From: Saccoglossus kowalevskii
Lineage: Eukaryota > Hemichordata > Enteropneusta > Harrimaniidae
NCBI RefSeq assembly: GCF_000003605.2
Contig: NW_003131856.1
Coordinates: forward strand, 341,514-356,410
Direction of reading: 5' to 3'
DNA length: 14,897 nucleotides
A program made the translations under genes and the position numbers. The notes beneath the pieces were generated by a model. The model saw nothing but the letters and a program-made list of their open reading frames with translations. It ran no database searches and had not been told where the DNA came from. This document shows positions 1 to 10,200 of the stretch, one piece after another. Position 1 is the stretch's first letter; the number at the start of each line of letters is the position of its first letter.

Positions 1-708
1 CAATTACAGAGTGTATACTGGGGGTAGCATGAACAAAGATCTGTTTTTTATATAAAAATAAAAACCTTTACGAAAAAAAAAGCCAGACAATACTTGCAGT
101 ACACTGGCAGAGGAGTTTGTAATGACAAAAATTATAATACCAATTTTTTTTTTTTTGTCATTGGAGACGAATGTGTATCTACATAACACAAACTATATGT
201 TTATTATCTGAAGTCACAAAATTCAGGCCTTATAGTAGTAACACTGAACTTAAATTTGAGAACCCTTCTAGATAACAAAAATGCTATGGCGTTCTTTTGA
301 CGACTGGTGAATGGATAGCCAGATTCCTCACAGTCTTTTAAAGTCGCGGTGAACAAAGACAAATTCATTAGAAGTAAATGATTCCCAGACCGTTGGATGT
401 GATAATTTCCATTCTCACTCATACATATACACAGATACAAGTCTCCAAACAAAGAACGGTTAGATTACATGCACATTTGTAAAAATTGAAACATTCAGAT
501 AAATTGAAAACCGGTGACGAGATGCGACAAGGGCATTCACACAATCAACCAATGCTAAAGAAGCTTTGTAGCAAACGTGTGTTGTAACACGCATCATTGC
601 AAAATTACTTGAGTATTGTGGCTTGACGACTGAGCTGTATTTTATCAGGCGTCGCCGCGCAGGTTCAATTTGTAGACTTATGGATAACGCAACGTCTATA
701 GTATGTAA
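1..708. other. Sequence with no assigned gene (3' intron of IQGAP)
   Basis: It is probably part of the intron after exon h, possibly with internal sequence of a decayed LTR element next to the primer-binding-like site. It holds 13 consecutive T at 144-156 and a somewhat GC-richer patch at 490-670. Minus-strand openings at 460-723 and 204-452 show no recognisable domain. I saw no IQGAP repeat motif, so the next exon lies beyond the left edge. Confidence 0.5.
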
Positions 709-722
709 CTCGTCTGACACCA
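709..722 (-). other. Leu-tRNA-like primer-binding site
   Basis: The minus-strand sequence TGGTGTCAGACGAG matches the first ten bases of the binding site expected for a leucine tRNA ending TCTGACACCA, then diverges partly. It lies five bases after the proposed LTR end, the normal position for reverse-transcription priming. A ten-base match can arise by chance, and without gag/pol it stays a hint. Confidence 0.25.
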
Positions 723-727
723 TTTAT

Positions 728-937
728 TGTCAACTGAATAAAGTTTAGAACAATACGAAAAACTACACTCTTGAGCTCGTGAGCTCGTGAAAACTCCAAG
801 AACGTAATCAAACAGTAATAAAATTGGCGCACTGAAACTGATATGCAGCCTCTTTCTGGTATCGGTCTCTGATTGGTCATTTATCGGTAATATTTAGCGT
901 TCTCGCTGCATCTACCGACAAGAATCAAGACATCACA
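728..937 (-). mobile_element. Possible LTR of a degraded LTR retrotransposon
   Basis: Read on the minus strand, about 210 bp begin TGTGATGTCTTG (937) and end TTGACA (728), with the TG...CA ends of an LTR. A CCAAT box lies at 876-872 and AATAAA overlaps the 3' end (728-723). A primer-binding-site-like TGGTGTCAGA follows five bases later. I see no second LTR, gag or pol, and terminal boundaries are guessed from the TG/CA ends, so this is tentative. Confidence 0.25.
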
Positions 938-1118
938 AAGAGAAAAATATAAACATCAAGCGAATGGATTAGAAGAAAGATAACAATACCAACAAAATGA
1001 ACGTAATGACAGTGGAGCCAAATAGAGAAAGAGTAGAATTCACACAGCATCAAGTTACTACTGACAACTAGTTCCACAGACTATACATATACCAACTTAA
1101 GCTTAACTCGTATTTTAC

Positions 1119-1279
1119 CTCCATTTCCTGCTTGTATTTAACGAGCGTATCCCGGTACCATTCGCTATTATCCTTTGTGATTTCTCTTAAAGCCACATCA
1201 GGAGATGAAAGCGCATCAAACAATTCCAGCTCGTCCCCGTTATCAATGGCTGTATTTATGACGTCTAACTGCGTGAGTA
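1119..1279 (-). CDS. IQGAP1: IQGAP exon h: second IQGAP repeat
   Basis: This 161-nt exon completes the split Leu and encodes 53 residues running from LTQLDVINTAIDNGDELELF through WYRDTLVKYKQEME. It carries the repeat pattern (INTAID.GD...LF.AL.SP...L.......WY...L...K). The donor is gtaaaa. The acceptor chosen is cataaag at 1281-1280, behind a strong tract (ttttctctcctct). It alone keeps the frame and gives a gapless alignment across the junction with vertebrate IQGAPs. A canonical cag 11 nt further in would cause a frameshift and an early stop. The exon ends in phase 0. The next exon (rest of the repeats) was not found in 1-1118. Confidence 0.92.
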
Positions 1280-4200
1280 CTTTATGAGAGGAGAGAAAAT
1301 ATGTATAGCAATAAATGAATGAATGAATGATTAATTAATCACAGAATTGATTTTCTTTTCTTTTTTATAAAGAAAATTTGTACAAATACATTATACCAGA
1401 GTTGTATTAATATTTCAATAGTGTTTCATAGTGGTCAGGCCTAGAAAAGAAAGTTTCTGGTCAGTGCAAGCACTGGTGTTGATCTTTTAAATTATTTTGC
1501 TCCTGTACATCATCCTGAGTTGACAAATTGGAAAAACCTGCAAAATGTGTGCGTCATCAAATATATATATATTAAATTAGCAAATTGCCCTACCACCCCA
1601 GTTAAAAAAAAAAAAAAAAATTTTGACCAGAACAATTTTTTTTTTGGCATGGCCTGTTTCTCCTGTCTATAAAGTAAAAATCTAAACTAATAAATAAAGT
1701 TTTTCCAAGAAATTATTTGCGTTTCCCCCCCATTAAGATACAAGTGTATTATTTCAAATTTGAAAAGTTCACGATAAATTTAACCACATAGTATTAAACA
1801 ATACATTTTTGTGAATTGATATCTGGTGTAGCCATAATAAATTTCTCATTGTGTTCCAAAATAGACAGCGAGATAGACAAAATTAAAACACTAGAGATGC
1901 ATTTTTTTTTAGCCCTGTAAACGTACATGTCTTCTCGAATCAGTGCTTCAGTCAGTGAAGTGCGCCCTCATTTCATAGTGTATCAGAAATTGGAAATGTT
2001 ATCTTTCATTTGATCAACTATATCACGTAATTAGGCCTATGCACTTCTATTAGAGCAATGATGATGAATTTCAAATCTGAAACCAATCAGTCAGTGCTTT
2101 GCTCAATGAAAGCAGATTCATTATATTATAAATCTTGATTTCACAAAAGCGACAACCCCACTTTATAAGGGATGACATGAACAAAGCGCAGAAGTCAGAC
2201 AACACCTGTTCTTTTGTAAATTGGTTCATTGATGCATATAACAGTACAATAACTTTTGTTACAAATGTCAAACAATCATTTATTATAATTATTAGACTGA
2301 TTAATTCATATTTGATGTTAGTCATCCTATACAATACACACACATCATTTATCTGAAGAGGACGAAGCATGATCAAACAATGGGCAGATATCGGGAGTGA
2401 AATCTGATAACAGAACAACGCATGGCTATGACTTACAGTTGACTCTGTTCAAGTTGCCTTGGATTTCAGCTTGCGTCAACAATGTATCGTATACATCACG
2501 TTCCTCGAAAGTGTCACCTTCGCGTAATGACTGAAATAAACGATACCATTACCAATGGCGGGATATGAACAAAACATCCTCCCGAAATGAAGGCAAATTA
2601 TGTAATCTTGAATATGGATTACATAATTCATAATTTTATCTTAAATATATCGATTACAACAAAAAGAATCTCGTTCAATGATAACATCAGCCTGAGTATG
2701 ATCAATGACATAATTGATTTGCGTCTATGTCTTGAAAAAAAATAACTGAAGGAATGCCCTTAAGAAAAATTATCTAAAAGTAAGTCGACACTGGTGATTA
2801 ATTGCAGATGCTAACAATTCCTATATAATCAAGTTTAATACACAGTCTCTAACCTTATTCATCACAGCCTCTGCTTTACTCTGCTTAGCTGTAAGTAAAA
2901 CATCCTGATAACTTTCATCATTTTTCTGTCTGATATTCAACAGATGCGCAGCTGGATTTTGTAAAGCAGCGTAAGTGTCCGGGAATACACCACGATCAAT
3001 ACATTCGTTGATGGCTATGATGGCTGCATGTACTGATAACGAAAGAAAACAATATTTAAAACATGAAAACACAAATATCAAATGACAACAAGGACAGTCA
3101 TGTAAAACAATGCATTTTACACTTAACGTACACGTCTCATATCAAACAAAACACGGCTCGACGACCACCCTTTAAAATTCAAAACCTTAGGAGCAAGTCT
3201 CGTGTATCGGAATATAATAATAAGGACTGGGGGAAAAACAAAAAATCACAATAATTGAAATTAGTCCATGACTAGTGCAGGCATATCTTAAGCATCTTTT
3301 GGCGAGTGTTATGTTCTATGTGTAGTTTACATTCTACATACTGTTAATGTGCAATGTTCTATGTACAGTTTATGTTGCATTTTATGTATACAATGCATGA
3401 TGTGGCATATATATTGTACATATTAATATGATAAACACATACTGCACATTATCATGTATGTTCTATGTGAGTGTTAATTACATTTTAGGTTTAATGTGCA
3501 TGACATGCTTCTATTTTAAATGTTACATTCCATGTTCAGTTTATGTTACAAAAAAAAACATGTACTTACATGCAGCTTCATCAACAGGCATCTGTAAAAT
3601 AAGTACACATGTCAAATAAAACATTTTTGAGACAAGCTGAATGAAAAGTTTCTAGGAACTTTCCATCGCGACTCCAAGCATTTGTTATTAGTAACATACT
3701 ACTAGGCATAGCACTGCAATGTGTTTTACACATAATCCGAACACATTTAGCGATATGACCGTAATGACAACAGCCTTTTAATCAATTCAATTTAGCACGA
3801 CGACACTTCGTCACAAAAACAAAGATTAAAATTGTGAACATAAAAGAGTTTTTAAAAATGTGGAGCAATCCCAGAAATTTATTATTCCATTTTTCATAAA
3901 GAAATTCACACCTAGTTCCACTCTATCTCACTGAAAGTCAGCAACTTACCTCATTTGCTAATATTCCTCCTATTTTGCTGAATGCCGGCATCTGTATTCC
4001 ATATTTTTCCAATTCTTTCCTCATAGCACTGATCTCTTCATCTACACACAATAACACGAGAGTAGATCAGTAATTTGAAAATTGGAAATTTAAAAGTAAT
4101 GTCATAAAAAAAATGTCAACTTCTATCAAGGGATTTAAGGAATTTTATCTGTTTTCTGATATACTAGTACATACTTGTATCCAAGAGCAAACAGGAAAAA

Positions 4201-7200
4201 CACTTGTAGATAATGCAGTGCATCTCTCTGAATGTGTCATTCTCAGCTTCATATTTTGGTCATACAATAATACATGCAATTGCCTGTCTATAAAGTGCTC
4301 ACCCTCAGACAAACCTACCTGTAAAACTGATTTTCCCATACAAGTTCTGTATCTGGGGTGCAATGCCCAATTTAAACAGGAAAAGACTAAAAAAAAAAAA
4401 AAAAAAAAGACATGGATCACGGTCAAATGAATAATGAATAATATTACAAAATAGGCATACATTTGTACATAAGCTTATACATGTAGAAAAATTATTATTT
4501 ATTAGAAGCGCATATAAACCCGAAACAATATGTAATGTATGCTTGTTCATTAAAATACAACTTATTTGACTATAGACTCACCTCTGTCATTTACATACCG
4601 GTATATACTAAATTGAGTAAATCATAGACCTTAGTTTTCTAAGGTCTATAAGTAAATACAGTACATGTAACAAAGTGTATGCAGTAATATTGGGTTGCAC
4701 GAGTGACCATATAATATTTCACTCATGACTGTACATGTACAGAAAGCAATGTAAATTGAAAGAGAGGAACATTTATACTGAGTCAATGCCCCTTCTCTTT
4801 CTTCCTCTCTCTCCCTCACCCATGTTCACTATGAAAATGATTCAAAAGTGAAAACTTATATCGACAAGAACACAATATTATATTTAATTTTCTTGTAATA
4901 AAAGTTAATTTGCAGATATACACAATGCGAGAATGGTAACCCGATATTACATTATAGCAGCTCTTTAATTGCCTGATCTGATTGGCAGTATGTTTAATTA
5001 TGCAGGCCATAGTGAAATAGACCATATACATTGTATACCAGGATTTTTTGTCTTTAGTAGACACCATAGACAGAGTAAAGGTAAATCCTCCTGTCAACAG
5101 ACATCAACAACAATATTATTTTGCACTATACTACAAATAGAGCGTATTGGAGAAAAACGCAACCCTCCGGTATACTATGTTCCATGAGATTTTTTTTTTT
5201 GGTGGTTAAATTACGCAAACTGCGGTCAAAACAACAGTTGTTGTCTTGCAGTGGTCCTTGTGAACACATCAATCCTCAAACAAATTATGTTAATTGAAAT
5301 GATTTTACACACCTCAATGTTGACGCCTGTATCGAGTCATGAAGTGATATCTCATGGTATACCCGACTGTGACAGTGATTTATTATTATGAAGTACCGGT
5401 ATCGGTAATTTCATTTAAACCATAAATATGACCATGCATAGTTGGCGATTCAATACAGCCAAACCTTTTTACCCTACTAATGATTTTATTAAATGCAAGT
5501 AAACATACTTTGCATTAATCCTAGATTCTGGGACAACGGGTCAATTTGTTATGCACAATTTGTCTGCACACCTTCCTATCACTTTGAACATGGAAATGCT
5601 ATTGCCATCTCATCTCCATTTATTAAAATTAACAGTATTAAAGCACAAAATTAGGTCATAATGGCGACCAACCGGTGGGGGGGTTCAGCAATAGACTAAT
5701 GGACAGTATTGTATTGTAAGAACCAATCATATCACTGGAATTCATATTACATAACCATAGAATATCACACGTGTATTTCTCAAAGTGGCAGAATATATTG
5801 ACAAAGCTATACGTGGATTAAACACATCGTACAACTAAAATACTGTGAACTGATTAATTTTTACTGCTAGAAATTTTCACGATTTCAAAGTATTCATAAA
5901 GACGGTAAATTTTGCACAAGTCACAGATACTATGTCGTAGGACCCCAATCAAAATTTTAAGCTTCATAATCCACTGATTTTTTTTTTCTATGGCAAAATT
6001 AAAACGGTTTACAGTATAACAATTGAAGAAACAATAGAGGTAGCTGAGCTGAGTAAACGATTCAACATAAGAGGGGGTCAACCATGAATGATCAGATGTG
6101 GTGTACTGACCAAACATGATATACCAAAGTGAAATTCACTTATGATGGGCTTCATTTGCCAATAAACACAACATATGGCAAGAGCTTGACACTGTAGTTT
6201 GAAACTGAAATCTAAAACCTTCGCATTAAACTTGACCTTGTATCATTTCTATGACAATATTTGTAGATTTCCATATCCCAGGCAGACATTTGAATTTAGG
6301 ATTATCTTATGCTAAAAACCTGTTGCACATTATGCAGATTATATACGTCAGACTTGTAATTAAAAATCAATTCAGAACAAACGAAATAGATGTGGATTGA
6401 TATTGACACTGAGGTAATACGAGAACTCAACAGGTTTGCACAAGTACTATACAGTATTGGATTACTAGGGAAAAATAACAATCGACTGGAAGCGAATAAA
6501 GTGAGCGTACTTGGTATGCAAGCCTAGTACCCCTTTAAGTCATCAATACTATACTTGTACACTGACCAGCAGAATACCGTCATTTCTACAAATAACGTGC
6601 ATTTATAGAAACAAATTTTACAATGTGTAATGCAAGATACCTGGCAAGAAATTATAACCAAAATTGGGATATGCAAGCTGGATCATGTACTGTACTTGCT
6701 TTATTAGAATCTGAGCATTTTCGTATTATACATGTATGAAAATGACCGAGACGAGTCTACGATCCAAATTATATATTTCATATATATATTTCATAAAGAA
6801 ATGCAATTTTATGTGGGCTGCTATTGGAAACAGACGTTTAACCAGGCACCTGTTTACCTAATCATTTTAGACAGATTGAAAATTTCATTTTACAAACCTG
6901 TCCAATTTTCATTGAAAATTACCAGTAAATTACAAAATAACCATAAATCAACAAAAATTAGACTACAAGTCTATGGTTACAGACTAGGGACTGCTATTTT
7001 TCATTTCGATAAGTTTTTTAGACAGGTACTTTCTATTTTCTGGCTATAGCCCTCATAAGAAATGCGATTTTAATAAAGAATATACGGTTTACTTGTTTAC
7101 AAATTATTAAATCGTCATCGCTGTAAATTTTAAATCGACCCGAGAGGATAGGGCAAAAACATTTCATTAAAGTTCATGTAACATTTTCACTGCCTCAATC

Positions 7201-10200
7201 ATGTATCTTCGATAATTTCTTTGTTATCTTTTGACATGCATGTACATTAAATTTCCCACTTGCTATACCGGTAGGACTTGATCATGAATATTGACAAAAC
7301 TTGACTTTGGCATTCAACGGGTAAAAGGCACTCTAGCAGTATGAGAGAGCACTGACCTCTTCTACATGTGCTGCATTCTGGTGATAACCCCCATAATAAC
7401 CCCACTACCATCAAAACCAGTTGGGAACCTTTCCAAGAAAGTGTCTACTTAAAATATTTGCCACATAACAGGCTCACAGGCCAGAATAAATTTCTGAATG
7501 TATTTGAGCTATGTGCACTGCAAAACATTGAAGGAATATGTTCACTATTCAAGATCTCAAACCGTCAACATTAAATATTCTCAACAAAACTGATATGGAA
7601 TTTTTTTAGACTTTTGTTTCCAGCCATTCATCTAAGCATGCAAGCAATACCAGACAGTGTTTACGAGTGGCGATCAAACGATTTCAAGAGGAAAAGAAAT
7701 CAGATTACGGTAATTACACATATAGAGAGAGAGAGAATGGGAACAATAATTATCGATTGAAAGATTTATCAGATCATAATAATGTAGATGCGCTGTCTAT
7801 GAACTATAATCTGTTTATTACCATATGTGGGACCGAGTACGTCATATTTTGGTGTATGAATGTGCGAATTATTCGTCTGTCAACGTTTAAATTTCAACAA
7901 ATTTCAATGTGTCAAAAGTTGCCGATCATGATCTCTCCATGTTGAATTTGAAAAAAAAAACTGGGTAAGTCAATAACTATGACACCAGAAGGAGCATTTC
8001 ACCAGTTTCTGTGATCAAGACTGAAGGTTAAATACTTTTGAATTGTGTTCCAGACTGTAAAGACTTAAATATTTGGTTGGCGACTTGCAATCACTTGAGC
8101 CGATTGGCAATTTCCAGATATTGTATTTTCTGATATGCACTTATTTAAATACCATGCATACCAGTCCTAAAAATCTAGTGAAATCACATCAAGTTTATGA
8201 TCTGAAATTGATCAGAGGTGAAGTTCAGAGTTTTCTAAGATTATTATTATTTTTTTCACAAATTTTTCATATTATAAGCCATGTGAAGTACATATGAACA
8301 CGTAATCCATATACCATATTTGCTCCGCTAGAAACGCATATATCAACCTGTGGTAAATTAAAGAACTGTTTCTATTGTTAAAGCATGTAATGATTCTGAT
8401 TAGCTATCGAACAATTACGCAACAAAATCAACCCATAGACAAAAATTGGAAAGTTTTTACACCACAGGAAGAAAGTTTCTATGCGTAACTACGGAACTCA
8501 AAACTTGTCTAAATGATGATGTACCTGTCTCTATAAGTAATTAGATAAATTATGGCATTATTTTAAAATAAAATCTTCATTCATTAGCTCATCAATCTGA
8601 AAGCCATTTTTTTTTGGACATTAGTCAATTTTAACTACCCAATTTGATCAGTAAAAAAAAACTTACTATCTTTATTCATCAGGTGGACAGGCCTCAATTC
8701 CCGGCCCTTGACAGTGATTTATGTGGCAAAACACTTCCATAAGCAGGAAGCACAATAAATGCAATTTTAAATAATCAGCAAAAAAGATACAGTAATCTTA
8801 TTTCATAAGAGGAAATAAGACAAACCTACCTTAATGCATGGATACAATAAACAACACGTGGCATATTTTTTCGATCGTACAGATCCGTCGTTTCTGGGTA
8901 AAATATCTGTAACGATAAGGTATGCAATTTAACAAATACACACAATATGGTAATAATTCTGCACCTTGTTGTCATAGTGATGGGTACAGTTTACACATTC
9001 ATGTTCTTTTAAAACAAGACTTTATTATTGTTACAAAGTTCATCTAGAAAACCTAGCTTATGCTAATACTTATTTAAATGATTCAGCTAAGGCATTGTTG
9101 CATTCCTTTTGCCATAAACCTTGCCCTTGCATTACCGGTAGTAATCCTTTCCATTATTGACAAAAATACTTTCCCATTCATTTTAACCTTTTCAACACCA
9201 GTTCCCTATTTTCATCACAATTTCACAAAATAGTCTAGATTATAGTCTGCACTTTCCCTTATAAAGAAGATTGAGACAAAAATAGCCAAATTTTTTTGAG
9301 TAAAAACTGAAATTTTTTTTCTGTTGACTTCAAAAATTAGGGTTCTTTTCCAGAAATATTGAAGAAAATAAGAAAAAGTACAGAGAATATTGGCAAGAAA
9401 GTCAGGTGGTGAAAAACTTAAAGTTTGTCTTGGAGTAGACAAAACAATATTAAACTCAGATTATTCACTTGATCGTCACTACATTAAGTATTAAGTATTA
9501 AATTCTGTACTTCCATAAAAACCTGATTTTAAAATAGCAGTAGGATGTAAATCCAAATAACTAGTGACAAGTTACAAGAATTTACTTTGCAAAAAACTGA
9601 TTTAAAGTTTAATGCATTGGCAGCCATATTGTTGAAATCTCCATACAATATTTCTGAAACGCAACTGGTTAATTCTTCACAAGTAATTGAAACTTGAATA
9701 GGATATCAGACAAAAAACAACTGAAAGCCCATTTGTTATCATGAGGAACTCAATAGTGATCCGGTTCTGGGCGTATGCGCAACAGGATATAAGCTCTACT
9801 GTAATCAGACCAATTTACATGTGATAAACCACATATGGAGTTTCTTTATAACAACACTGCTAATAAAGTCAACAAACGATTTTGATATATCTACAAGTTC
9901 GCACAGATAGACCAGGAAACTGTAGATGTTACAGAACTGTAAAATTGAACAGGAAATAATTTTACTCCAAACAATTCAACTACCGGTACTCCACACATTT
10001 ATATTGTTTATTGTGCAGAAGAGCCATAAACTTTATAGCAACACAATTAAATTTCTAATCAATATCTCTCTAGAATTATATACACTGTTTGTATTTTGTC
10101 TATTAAATTGTAATAATTGCAAATTATCAAAAATCTTTTATTAGAATTATTAGACCAGCATGTTAGCAAACTTGCCCATTAATTAGCTGATAACTTTGGT

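Larger units (their letters stand above)
1280..2436 (-). other. Intron between exons g and h (phase 1)
   Basis: A 1157-bp intron with donor gtaagt and acceptor cataaag. It contains four AATG units (1314-1329), a short AT run (1559-1572) and 17 A followed by TTTT at 1604-1624. The overlapping opposite-strand ORFs around 2071-2418 are AT-rich and unsupported. Confidence 0.87.
4387..8829 (-). other. Large intron between exons b and c (phase 2)
   Basis: This is 4443 bp bounded by gtaggt and a run of 20 T followed by ag. It contains a perfect hairpin (4624-4649), a TIR element (5840-6017), a short AG microsatellite (7724-7735), four copies of TACATGTA and three of TACCGGTA. Both strands were scanned for IQGAP-like peptide motifs and none was seen. 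The plus-strand openings at 4969-5187, 6732-7049 and 7667-7945 have low-complexity, AT-driven composition and look fortuitous. Confidence 0.85.

Noticed and set aside
460-723. Minus-strand ORF as a further IQGAP exon
   Set aside because: It shows none of the AIN.AI..G / L..P / Y...L repeat pattern. Its ATG sits in the primer-binding-like site, so it may be element sequence or chance.
1269-1270. Canonical CAG as the acceptor of exon h
   Set aside because: Joined to exon g it shifts frame and hits a stop after about eight codons, whereas the upstream AAAG keeps a gapless IQGAP alignment.
2071-2418. 115-codon minus-strand ORF with an overlapping 73-codon plus-strand ORF
   Set aside because: Both are AT-driven openings inside the intron between exons g and h. 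Neither continues the IQGAP frame nor shows a known motif.
4113-4430. 105-codon plus-strand ORF
   Set aside because: It lies opposite IQGAP exon c and its intron. Its C-terminal poly-lysine is simply the A20 tract that forms the pyrimidine tract on the other strand.
4624-4649. Hairpin as a bacterial-type terminator or a microRNA precursor
   Set aside because: The stem is only 11 bp with no trailing T-run, too short for a microRNA precursor, and the context is a eukaryotic intron.
6732-7049. 105-codon plus-strand ORF in the large intron
   Set aside because: Composition is dominated by I, F, Y, K and L as expected from AT-rich random sequence. No domain or splice support.
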